Shown: positions 9,256 to 16,932 of the stretch, one piece after another
Numbering within the stretch: position 1 is the stretch's first letter
Layout of the letters: the number at the start of each line of letters is the position of its first letter
Assembly: GCA_022841825.1 (NCBI GenBank)
Contig: JALHQT010000002.1
Coordinates: 705,276-769,275 of the forward strand
Source: Anaerolineae bacterium
GTDB taxonomy: Bacteria; Chloroflexota; Anaerolineae; Aggregatilineales; Phototrophicaceae
Reading direction: 5' to 3'
Length of the DNA: 64,000 bases
Program-made: the position numbers and the translations under genes
The notes under the pieces: model-generated
What the model was told of the DNA's origin: nothing
Seen by the model: the letters and a program-made list of their open reading frames with translations, nothing else
Databases searched by the model: none

Positions 9256-10125
9256 CTAAAGAGCCACGCGGGACAGAAAGTCCGCCTTACCACGAATGCC
9301 GAGCCTCAGCCGAAAGATCGCTCCGGCATCGGCACCGTTTGAGTGGGGATCATCGCCGCCCGCGCTGGTGACATAGATGTCCGCGAGGTCGTCGCCGCTA
9401 AACGTCAGGCTGGAGACCTGCTTTACAGGAAATGCGATCTCCCGTTCGATCTCGCCCGTCGGACGATAGCGGATCAACCGCGCACCATCCCAGACCGCCA
9501 GCCAAACGCAGCCCTCTGCATCGACGGTTAGCCCATCGGGGACGCCATCCTCCGGTGCAAGTGTCGCGAAGACCGAGGGGTGGCTGATGGCAGCGGTCGC
9601 CGCGTCGTAGCGAAAGCGCGTGATGGTGCGCGCGAGGCTGTCTGCGTAGTAGAGCGTCGTGCAGTCGTCGTTGAAGCCCAGTCCATTGGAGAGTAGGATT
9701 CCCTCCCGCAGTTTTCGGATCGAACCATCCACCTCCAGGCAGTAAAGACTCCCCGATGGGCTGCCTTCGCTGTAGGGCATCGTCCCGCACAAGACACGCC
9801 CGTGCGGATCGACGATCAGGTCATTAAAGCGGTTGTGGTCTTCCCCCGGCAGGCTCTCGATAAGAACGGAAAGCTGACCCTCGTGGAGGCGGCTGATGCG
9901 CCCGCCCACACCGAATAACAGCAGCGAGCCATCTGCCTGCAAGCAGAAGCCACCCGTGACCTCACCCCGAAAATAAGGCTCATGCTGCTCATGGGCGGGA
10001 TCGTAGCGGTAGATCGTCCCTGATGGGATATCCAGCCAGTACAAGCGCTTGTCGAGGGGATTCCACAAGGGATTTTCCCCGATTCTGCAACGGTAATTTG
10101 CGATGAGTTGCAGTTGCATAACCAT
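9256..10125 (-). CDS. SMP-30/gluconolactonase/LRE-like protein
   Basis: The protein has 289 residues and a six-bladed beta-propeller. Family members hydrolyse aldono- or aldarolactones using a single divalent metal. The N-terminal metal-ligand motif is GENPLW, followed by YWLDIPSGTIYRYDP. Internal asparagine/aspartate blade motifs (FNDLIVDPHGR, SNGLGFNDD, GLTVDAEG) match the family. A second in-frame ATG at 10119 is possible, but AAGG lies just before the first. It would open the lactone made by the uronate dehydrogenase-like enzyme encoded at 6397. It is divergent from the NRPS operon, sharing a 78-base promoter region, and so marks the border of the sugar-acid locus. Confidence 0.85.
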   Translation of the reverse strand: MVMQLQLIANYRCRIGENPLWNPLDKRLYWLDIPSGTIYRYDPAHEQHEPYFRGEVTGGFCLQADGSLLLFGVGGRISRLHEGQLSVLIESLPGEDHNRFNDLIVDPHGRVLCGTMPYSEGSPSGSLYCLEVDGSIRKLREGILLSNGLGFNDDCTTLYYADSLARTITRFRYDAATAAISHPSVFATLAPEDGVPDGLTVDAEGCVWLAVWDGARLIRYRPTGEIEREIAFPVKQVSSLTFSGDDLADIYVTSAGGDDPHSNGADAGAIFRLRLGIRGKADFLSRVAL

Positions 10126-10150
10126 AGCCTTAACGAATACTCCGTAGCGT

Positions 10151-10196
10151 TTCGCGATGAGAGATGCTCAAGCGTATAATAATGCAGGCAAAGGAG
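10151..10196 (+). promoter_or_regulatory. Promoter and ribosome site of the NRPS operon
   Basis: A perfect TATAAT hexamer sits at 10175-10180 with a weak -35 (TTCGCG at 10151, 18-base spacer). It is followed by AAAGGAG at 10190-10196, seven bases before the ATG at 10204. The 78-base gap is shared with the divergent SMP-30 gene. This is the best sigma-70-like start for the peptide cluster. No operator palindrome is evident. Confidence 0.6.
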
Positions 10197-10203
10197 ACCC
10201 GCC

Positions 10204-11610
10204 ATGAACACCGACGAAAGTCTGCGCCATCTTTCGCCTACCAAACAACTCCTCGTTCGCGAAAGGCTCCGGCAAGCGGAAGCGAGCAGCTCACGCGGGC
10301 AACCGGAGTTAATCGCATTCGTCGCTGCGAAGGACACGATTGACGAAAGACGACTGAATGACACCCTGCGGACAAAGCTGCCGCAGTACATGCTCCCCTC
10401 ACGCATTGTTCGCCTGAGCCAACTGCCTCATACACCCAACGGCAAGATAGATCGACGCGCACTGGAGAAAATCGCGCTGGAGGGAGCGGCGGCTGCTGCG
10501 GCACCGATACGAACGGAAGCGGCACAAGACGCGGTAGAAGCCCAGCTCATCGCGATCTGGAAAGATCTGCTCGGTCACGAGCGCTTCGGCAAAGACGACA
10601 GCTTCTTCGATCTCGGAGGACACTCGCTGTTGGCGATCCGTATGTTGGGGCACATCAATAGCGCGCTTCAGACCAACCTTCCTGTCGCCTTGATCGTCGA
10701 AGCACCAACCATCAATCGCCTTGCTGAGGCAATCCGTGCACGACAGATCGGTCCGAATTCGTCTGCAAGCACACTGGTTGCGCTACAACCAGAAGGCATG
10801 CTGCCGCCTCTATACCTGCTGCCTTTGCACATGCATGGTGCGCTGCACTATCGTCATTTGACGGCTCAGATGGATGGCAGTCGCCCGATTTTCGCGTTTG
10901 AGGCGTTTGATCTGCGCGAGCGCGAGGGTGAAATGATTGCGGTCGACTCGCTCGCACAGGAGTACGTCGATCAACTCCTTCGCCATCAGCCACAGGGACC
11001 CTACTACCTGTGTGGTATTTCCGTAGCCGGATTGTTGGCATTCGAAATGGCACGCATCCTCAAACAACGTGGCATCCACGACGTAGAAGTCATCCTGCTG
11101 GACACCTATGGTCCCAGCCACCCACAGAAGGCAGGGATCTCTGGACAAGCAGCATTCAGGCATATGGTATCACCCGCCAATGCGGTCGATTGGAGCCTAG
11201 CGATGCTAGGTAAAGCAAGAACAGCACTTAAGAAGCGAACGAAAGCCGGCGCAGACATGCCGCCGAAAAACCACGAGGCTGATCTTGGACGAGCACTTGC
11301 GTTTCTGGATGATGACTTTGTAAACACCCGCCTGGGTGAAATCATCCATGCTTACCTGTCACAAGAACGCTCATTTGATGGTCACCTACATCTCATCCGC
11401 GCCAAGCTTGAAGCCTGGGATAATCGCTACGATCCCACACTCGGCTGGCAGCGTTTCGTGCGCGGCAATATCCATGTGCGGCACGTACGGGGTGACCATC
11501 TGGGAATCCTGCGACGGTTGTATGTGAAAGCGACAGCGGAGCAAGTGTCGGCAATTTTAGGGGATTGTGATGTTATGTATGGTAATGAGTCTCCATCGCA
11601 ATCGCTATAG
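10204..11610 (+). CDS. NRPS termination protein: docking segment, A-domain C-terminal subdomain, carrier, thioesterase
   Basis: The protein has 468 residues. The N-terminus (LSPTKQLLVRERL) resembles the short helix that precedes condensation domains in NRPS proteins. At about residue 30 it jumps straight into the small C-terminal subdomain of an adenylation domain (GQPELIAFV through the A10 lysine Lys81 in TPNGKIDRR). Then come a carrier domain (LGGHSL, phosphopantetheine Ser141) and a type I thioesterase with nucleophile Ser273 in GISVAG and a late VRGDHLGIL histidine. The condensation domain and large A core are absent. The missing part is what the NRPS at 21142 ends with, so this protein probably completes that module in trans and releases the product. 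A simple internal deletion is the alternative. Confidence 0.85.
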   Translation: MNTDESLRHLSPTKQLLVRERLRQAEASSSRGQPELIAFVAAKDTIDERRLNDTLRTKLPQYMLPSRIVRLSQLPHTPNGKIDRRALEKIALEGAAAAAAPIRTEAAQDAVEAQLIAIWKDLLGHERFGKDDSFFDLGGHSLLAIRMLGHINSALQTNLPVALIVEAPTINRLAEAIRARQIGPNSSASTLVALQPEGMLPPLYLLPLHMHGALHYRHLTAQMDGSRPIFAFEAFDLREREGEMIAVDSLAQEYVDQLLRHQPQGPYYLCGISVAGLLAFEMARILKQRGIHDVEVILLDTYGPSHPQKAGISGQAAFRHMVSPANAVDWSLAMLGKARTALKKRTKAGADMPPKNHEADLGRALAFLDDDFVNTRLGEIIHAYLSQERSFDGHLHLIRAKLEAWDNRYDPTLGWQRFVRGNIHVRHVRGDHLGILRRLYVKATAEQVSAILGDCDVMYGNESPSQSL

Positions 11611-11627
11611 ACAGGACAAAGATAGTC

Positions 11628-12200
11628 ATGGAATTGCTGTTTCCACTCCCTACCTTCTTGCTGCATGTAACCCCTGGCAGCGGTGCCATCGAGGGATTCC
11701 TCCATCCGATTCTCGGCGTAGATCACTTGCTTGCGATGGTGACCGTTGGTCTGCTCAGTGCCCAGCTTGGTGGGCGCGCCATCTGGACGGTGCCGCTGAC
11801 TTTTGTCGTGACGATGGCGGTGGGTGCAGGGCTGGGCATCCTTGGCGTGCAAATCCCGCTCGTCGAGTTTGGGATTGCCGCTTCAGTGGTGGTCTTGGGG
11901 CTGGCGCTCCTGCTCAAGGCAAAGCTGCCTGAACTGCTGGCGATGGTCTTTGTGGCGTTGTTCGCGGTCTTCCATGGTTGGGCACACGGGGCTGAACTGC
12001 CGGTCATGGATAACACCATCACGGCGATTGCGTACATCGTCGGTTTTCTCGTCTCGACCGCCGGTCTCCACGTGGTCGGCGCACTCATCGGATACATCCT
12101 GCTTCGCAACGAGCGGGGCGCAATCATGCTTCGGGGAGCGGGTCTGCTGATCGCGCTTGCCGGGATCTTCATTATGACAGGGTTGTTCACTGCTGCCTAA
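11628..12200 (+). CDS. HupE/UreJ family metal permease
   Basis: The protein has 190 residues and about six transmembrane helices. The family takes up nickel or cobalt. Diagnostic motifs are visible: HPILGVDHLLAM (helix 1, metal-binding histidines and aspartate) and FHGWAHGAELP. The N-terminus is short, with only about 20 residues before the first motif and no classical leader. It lies 17 bases after the thioesterase gene and 18 before the next, inside the NRPS operon, with no urease or hydrogenase gene in the window. This suggests a link between the peptide and a transition metal, either metallophore uptake or cofactor supply. That link is inference. Confidence 0.85.
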   Translation: MELLFPLPTFLLHVTPGSGAIEGFLHPILGVDHLLAMVTVGLLSAQLGGRAIWTVPLTFVVTMAVGAGLGILGVQIPLVEFGIAASVVVLGLALLLKAKLPELLAMVFVALFAVFHGWAHGAELPVMDNTITAIAYIVGFLVSTAGLHVVGALIGYILLRNERGAIMLRGAGLLIALAGIFIMTGLFTAA

Positions 12201-12218
12201 GCAAGGGCTTGACGAAAT

Positions 12219-13895
12219 ATGACACAGCATGGCATCGCATCGCAGTCGCCCGCGGGCAAGACGCTTGAGGAGCGGTTGAAGCCCTGGATCGACCAAGGTG
12301 AATTTCTGATCCCGATCGTGATCGGTCTGATGGTCTATTCTGCTGGATGGGTCGACCTGCTGGCTTTCCAAAGTCCGGAGAATCAGCCGATTTTTGGGCG
12401 ATACTCGATTCCCTTCTTCGCGGTACTCAGCGTCTACACGTTGGGATTCGGCGTATGGTTCTGGCTTATCAGATCCCTGAAGGCACTTGAATTCTTGAAG
12501 CGAGGCATCGCCTTCATTCAGGAACGACCACTCCTCTACTTCGGTGTCTGGGTGGTGTTCATTGGGATCATCTGGAGCATGTTCAACATCAGCTACTGGA
12601 TACAGCTTCCGCTTTTGGAGGTTGCTGTCCTCATTCTGATGTTCCTGTTCACGGCGGTTGTGCTGCTGGCGAAGCCATTTCCACAGTCGAAGTTTCAGAC
12701 GTGGCGCAAAATCGCGCTGCTGTTGATCGCGGCACTGGTAGTGCTTGAACTCAGTCTGCAAGGATTGGCTTCGCTGCGTATCTTGCCATTCCAGGATACG
12801 ACTGGAGTCACTATTCCTGGCGGACGCATTTATCAGACCGAGCAGGGATTTGGCAACGGGCGCACCAACAGCTACGGCTGGTACTACCCGGAATTTCGCC
12901 TGGAACCCAATTCGCGCCGGATCATCCTGAGCGGTGACACCTACGTCGAAGCGCTCCAGATTTCGATGGAAGATCACATGGGCGTCCGTTTGGACAGCCT
13001 GATGAATCAGACAGAAGATGCCAATACTGAGGTAATCGCCCAGGGGCAGGTCGGCTACGGGATGGGGATGTTTATGCATCCGCGCGTATCGCCCTATATC
13101 TGGGAGACGCTTGACGCGCAGGAAATCGTCATCCTGTTCAGCCTGGCAAATGATTTCCAGGTCAATGACCCAGCAGTAGACCCCCGCCCTAAGTTCATGG
13201 TTGGTGAAGACGGCATTCCGGTACCCATCGATGCCGATTTTGGACGCTGGCATGAACTTGCCCATGTGGCGATTGCGGGTCATGATCCTGTCAACCCCGT
13301 CAAAGTCATCGGCAGCAATCTGTTGATGGTGAGCCTGCTTGACTCTTTCCTTTCGCGCACCTTCGACGCCCCACTCTACCGTCCGGACTACCCGCTGCTC
13401 TCCGCTGCGCTTAGCCCGGAGCAACCATTTGGCAGCGCGAGCTTCATCTTTGCAAGCGAACCAGGGGCAGAAGCCACTGACTCGCTGGCACTGACCGCGG
13501 CGCAATTCCGTGCGCTGCAGAGCTATCTTGCGGAAAAGGGTATCACGCTGCGCATTGTGACGATCCCGTTCTTCCCGCGTGAATTCTATGCCCAGAACAA
13601 CACGGCGGGCTGGGACACAACCCTTGGCGACTATGATCTTCTGGCACCTGAACGCTACCTGCGAGACATCGCACTGGAGAGTGGCATTCCCTTCCTGGGA
13701 ATGGGCGAGTATATGCAGACCAGCGATATGACGCCGGAACAGATCCAGTCCCTCTTCTTCCAGGATGGTGTGGGATATCTGACCGAGGCAGGGCATCAGC
13801 TCTTTGCAGAGACCCTGTATGAGTGCTTCTACAACTCCGCAGAGACGTTGAGCGCCGATCAGGGCTGCGCTGCTACGTCCGACCAGGGGGAATGA
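12219..13895 (+). CDS. Membrane-anchored SGNH-hydrolase-like protein
   Basis: The protein has 558 residues. The first about 190 contain five or six hydrophobic helices (for example LIPIVIGLMVYSAGW and LLLIAALVVLELSL). The rest is a soluble, probably extracytoplasmic domain. Block I of SGNH esterases/acyltransferases appears as IILSGDTYVEALQ, with threonine (Thr241) where serine is usual. Near the C-terminus DGVGYLTEAGHQLFAETL matches the block V histidine region. AlgX/AlgJ-type O-acetyl transferases have similar layouts. It could acylate or de-acylate the product or a cell-surface glycan. The family assignment rests on these short motifs only. The stop overlaps the next start (ATGA). Confidence 0.55.
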   Translation: MTQHGIASQSPAGKTLEERLKPWIDQGEFLIPIVIGLMVYSAGWVDLLAFQSPENQPIFGRYSIPFFAVLSVYTLGFGVWFWLIRSLKALEFLKRGIAFIQERPLLYFGVWVVFIGIIWSMFNISYWIQLPLLEVAVLILMFLFTAVVLLAKPFPQSKFQTWRKIALLLIAALVVLELSLQGLASLRILPFQDTTGVTIPGGRIYQTEQGFGNGRTNSYGWYYPEFRLEPNSRRIILSGDTYVEALQISMEDHMGVRLDSLMNQTEDANTEVIAQGQVGYGMGMFMHPRVSPYIWETLDAQEIVILFSLANDFQVNDPAVDPRPKFMVGEDGIPVPIDADFGRWHELAHVAIAGHDPVNPVKVIGSNLLMVSLLDSFLSRTFDAPLYRPDYPLLSAALSPEQPFGSASFIFASEPGAEATDSLALTAAQFRALQSYLAEKGITLRIVTIPFFPREFYAQNNTAGWDTTLGDYDLLAPERYLRDIALESGIPFLGMGEYMQTSDMTPEQIQSLFFQDGVGYLTEAGHQLFAETLYECFYNSAETLSADQGCAATSDQGE

Positions 13896-15043
13896 TGGAT
13901 TTCGCATGGACGTCGGCACAGCAGTCTCTTTGGGATGAGATCGCAGCCTTCGCTCAGAAAGAGCTATCCGCCGACACGCTGGTCGAGCGCGACCACACGG
14001 GCACCTTCGTCGAAGAGAATTGGCAGAAGTGCGCAAAACGAGGCTTGTTCGCGCTGGCAATGCCGCCCGCCTACGGCGGCAGCGGATACGATACGCTTAC
14101 CGCAGTCCACGCTCTGGAAGCGCTTGGCTACGGCTGTGCTGAAAATGGCTTTACCCTGGCGGTCAACGGGCAAACCTGGTCTGTTCAAATGCCGATTCTC
14201 AGATTTGGCAATGAGGACCAGCGGAGCCGCTATCTTCCCAAGCTGATCGACGGCACATGGAAGGGCGCGCACGCGGTCACGGAGCCAGAGTCCGGTTCGG
14301 ACGCTTTCAGTCTTGCCATGACCGCGCAAAAGACAGAAGGGGGCTATCTCCTGAATGGGCGCAAGATCCTGGTTGGCATGGCTCCGCTTGCCGATGTCAT
14401 CCTGCTGTTCGCAACGGTCAACGCCAAAGCTGGGCGCTGGGGGGTGACTGCTTTCCTGGTCGATGGTGACAGCCCGGGTATCTCACGCGGCAGCACCACT
14501 GGCAAATTGGGCTTGCGGACTGAACCCTTCGGCGATCTGATACTCAACGATGTCTTTGTGCCAGAAGGGAATCGTCTGGGGCGTGAAGGGTCTGGTGCGA
14601 GTATTTTCAACGCTGCCATGATCTACGAGCGCAGCTTCATATTCACAAGTCATCTGGGTTCCATGGCGCGTCAACTGGATGACACGATCACCTACGCGAC
14701 ACGGCGCAAACAAGGCGGACAGACTATTGGCAAGTATCAGTCCGTGGGTAACCGTGTCGCGGATATGAAAGTGCGTTTGGAGACAGCGCGATCCTTCCTG
14801 TACAAAGCTGCCTGGATGGTTGACCAGGGCATGGATGCCACGCTTCAGGCGGCGATGACCAAGCTGATGGTGAGCGAGCTGTTTGTCGAAAACAGTCTGG
14901 ACGCGATTCGCGTTCACGGCGGACGCGGCTACCTTGCCGAAGCAGGGGTCGAGCGAGACCTGCGCGACTCGGTCGGTGGTGTCCTCTACGCAGGTACCTC
15001 CGATATTCAGAGAAACCTGATCGCCGCACTTCTAGGACTGTGA
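13892..15043 (+). CDS. Acyl-CoA dehydrogenase-type prolyl-carrier oxidase (PltE/RedW/AnaB-like)
   Basis: The protein has 383 residues, a normal length for the family. FAD contacts are recognisable (HAVTEPESGSDAFSL; YAGTSDIQRN near the end). The usual catalytic glutamate of the YEGT motif is alanine, as in isovaleryl-CoA dehydrogenase. Glu246 in MIYERSFIF aligns with the alternative base (Glu254 of that enzyme). Together with the following adenylation enzyme and stand-alone carrier this matches the three-gene set that loads proline and oxidises it on the carrier to pyrroline- or pyrrole-2-carboxyl. Whether it stops at two electrons (anatoxin-like) or goes to the pyrrole (pyoluteorin, prodigiosin) cannot be told from sequence. 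ATGA overlap with the upstream gene. Confidence 0.85.
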   Translation: MMDFAWTSAQQSLWDEIAAFAQKELSADTLVERDHTGTFVEENWQKCAKRGLFALAMPPAYGGSGYDTLTAVHALEALGYGCAENGFTLAVNGQTWSVQMPILRFGNEDQRSRYLPKLIDGTWKGAHAVTEPESGSDAFSLAMTAQKTEGGYLLNGRKILVGMAPLADVILLFATVNAKAGRWGVTAFLVDGDSPGISRGSTTGKLGLRTEPFGDLILNDVFVPEGNRLGREGSGASIFNAAMIYERSFIFTSHLGSMARQLDDTITYATRRKQGGQTIGKYQSVGNRVADMKVRLETARSFLYKAAWMVDQGMDATLQAAMTKLMVSELFVENSLDAIRVHGGRGYLAEAGVERDLRDSVGGVLYAGTSDIQRNLIAALLGL

Positions 15044-15047
15044 TCGT

Positions 15048-16625
15048 ATGCCCTACCTGCTTCATCACTCCGTCACCCAGTCGGCAGTTCGCTACCCCGA
15101 CCATGATGCGATGCGCTTTCAGGGCGGTGCGCTGACCTACGCATCGCTGGAAGAACGCAGCAACCAGCTCGCACATCTGCTGCGGGATCAGGGCATCGGG
15201 CGTCGTGACCGGGTCGGGATTTTCCTCGACAAGAGCCTGGAAACACCGTTAGCGGTTTACGGGATCATGAAAGCGGGCGCAGCCTATGTACCGCTCGATC
15301 CTCGTTCCCCTGTTTCTCGTCTGGTGGATATCATTCAGGACTGCGGTATTCGCGGCATCATCTCGCAGGACAACAAGGCGACCATCCTTCGCGAAGTCGC
15401 AAGCCAGCAGAACATATTGCAGTTCGTCGTAGGCTTGAGCACCACTGACCTGGGTCTACGCGCTTACTCCTGGGCGGATGTCGCCGCGTTTCCGGGACAC
15501 CGTGCGCCAGACGCTCCCGTGATCGACAATGATCTGGCGTACATCATGTACACCTCCGGTTCGACAGGGAAACCGAAAGGGATCATGCACACCCATTACA
15601 GTGGGATGAGCTACGCGCAGTTGTCGGCAGACACTTACGACGTTCGTCATGAAGACCGTCTCAGCAATCATTCTCCGCTTCATTTCGATATGTCCACCTT
15701 CGATTATCTGACCGGTCCGCTGCGCGGTGCGACAACCGTAATCATCCCTGAAGCCTACACGCTGTTTCCGGCAAACCTTGCTCAGTTGATCGAAGCGGAG
15801 CGGCTTACCATTTGGTACTCCGTTCCCTTTGCGTTGATTCAGCTCGTGGAACGAGGCGTGATGGAGAAGCATGATCTCAGTACTCTGCGCTGGATTCTCT
15901 ATGGCGGCGAACCGTTTCCACTCAACCATCTGCGCACGCTGATGGAACGACTGCCGGGCGCACGCGTGAGCAACGTCTATGGTCCCGCCGAAGTCAACCA
16001 GTGTACGTACTACCACCTGCCACCGGTTGCCGAGTGGGACGAGTCGATGGACAATATCCCCCTGGGATGCATCTGGGACAACTCGGAAGGGTTGATCCTG
16101 GACGAGCAGGATCAGGAATGTAAAGCGGGCGATGTGGGCGAGCTGGTTGTGAGAACGCCCACCATGATGCGCGGCTATTGGAACCGCCCGGAGATGAATA
16201 ACCGTGCCTTCTACCGTCGCGAGGTCTTTCCAGACTACCATGAGGTCTATTACAGAACCGGGGACCTCGTGCGGCAGGATAGCCAAGGACGTCTTATCTT
16301 CCTGGGACGTAAAGATCATCAGGTCAAGATTCGCGGTTTCCGTGTCGAACTCGCCGAAATAGACGCTGCACTCACCCGCCACGACGCCGTGGAAGAAGGG
16401 GCTGCTTACGTCATCAGGCGCGAAGAAGGAGACATCATCGGGGCAGCAATCACGCTCAAATCCGGCATGACCGTGGCTGAACAAGCGCTAATTGCATTTT
16501 TGAAGGGGCGACTCGCCCATTATGCTGTTCCAAGTACAATTCGCATTCTCGATGAATTTCCGCGCACGGGAACCGGCAAGATCGACCGCAAAGTACTTCA
16601 GCAGGAAGCCAATCTGCCCGTCTAG
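15048..16625 (+). CDS. Stand-alone L-prolyl adenylation enzyme (PltF/RedM/AnaC-like)
   Basis: The protein has 525 residues, one intact adenylation domain without condensation or carrier parts. Core motifs run in order: A3 YTSGSTGKPKG, A5 VYGPAEVNQC, A7 YRTGDLV, A8 IRGFRVELAEID and A10 TGTGKIDRK. The text FDMSTFDYLTGPLRGA and YGPAEVNQCTYYHLP resembles prolyl-activating enzymes of pyrrole and anatoxin pathways. It activates proline as the adenylate and loads the 80-residue carrier encoded 50 bases downstream. Unlike the other two A domains of this cluster its C-terminal subdomain is uninterrupted. Substrate assignment is from family resemblance and the gene trio, not from an independent pocket calculation. 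Confidence 0.87.
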   Translation: MPYLLHHSVTQSAVRYPDHDAMRFQGGALTYASLEERSNQLAHLLRDQGIGRRDRVGIFLDKSLETPLAVYGIMKAGAAYVPLDPRSPVSRLVDIIQDCGIRGIISQDNKATILREVASQQNILQFVVGLSTTDLGLRAYSWADVAAFPGHRAPDAPVIDNDLAYIMYTSGSTGKPKGIMHTHYSGMSYAQLSADTYDVRHEDRLSNHSPLHFDMSTFDYLTGPLRGATTVIIPEAYTLFPANLAQLIEAERLTIWYSVPFALIQLVERGVMEKHDLSTLRWILYGGEPFPLNHLRTLMERLPGARVSNVYGPAEVNQCTYYHLPPVAEWDESMDNIPLGCIWDNSEGLILDEQDQECKAGDVGELVVRTPTMMRGYWNRPEMNNRAFYRREVFPDYHEVYYRTGDLVRQDSQGRLIFLGRKDHQVKIRGFRVELAEIDAALTRHDAVEEGAAYVIRREEGDIIGAAITLKSGMTVAEQALIAFLKGRLAHYAVPSTIRILDEFPRTGTGKIDRKVLQQEANLPV

Positions 16626-16675
16626 GCTTTTCATGCGTACATGAAGTACGATTTTCTCTTGGGAGAACACGATAG

Positions 16676-16918
16676 ATGAATCCGCACGAACAGCTTCGAA
16701 CATTCATCGAGGCAAAATTGTTGTCTGGGGGGCAGGCGGCTGGCGTTGCTTATGGCGATGATCTGCTGCTTTCAGGCTTGATCAACTCGCTTGACGTCAT
16801 GCGCTTAGTCACATTTACTGCTGAAACCTTCCAGATCGACATCCCAGCAGAGGATGTGGTGATCGAGAACTTTCAGACCATCGACGCGATCGTCGATTAT
16901 GTGGCGAGCCGTCAGTAG
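16676..16918 (+). CDS. Stand-alone peptidyl carrier protein (PltL/RedO/AnaD-like)
   Basis: The protein has 80 residues, the size of a single carrier domain. The phosphopantetheine attachment serine is Ser38 in LINSLDVMRLV. A GGGAGA-type ribosome site (GGGAGA at 16661) precedes the ATG. It should carry proline delivered by the adenylation enzyme upstream, be the platform for the acyl-CoA dehydrogenase-like oxidase, and hand the heterocycle to the condensation domain of the next protein. The Sfp-type transferase at 23939-24721 is the likely activating enzyme. Confidence 0.9.
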   Translation: MNPHEQLRTFIEAKLLSGGQAAGVAYGDDLLLSGLINSLDVMRLVTFTAETFQIDIPAEDVVIENFQTIDAIVDYVASRQ

Positions 16919-16932
16919 AAGCAGGCAGACTT

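Noticed and set aside
9253-9264. GCTCTAAAGAGC palindrome between the convergent RraA and SMP-30 genes as a bidirectional terminator.
   Set aside because: The stem is only five base pairs and there is no T-run on either side, so it is too weak to call.
10204-10300. A frameshift or missed upstream start might explain the missing condensation and adenylation core of the thioesterase protein.
   Set aside because: Upstream is a promoter and the divergent SMP-30 gene, and no A-domain sequence is found in any frame. The N-terminus is a proper NRPS docking-like segment.
11883-14060. A 725-codon reverse open frame opposite the HupE, SGNH and oxidase genes.
   Set aside because: It runs antisense across three coupled forward genes and shows no recognisable domain.
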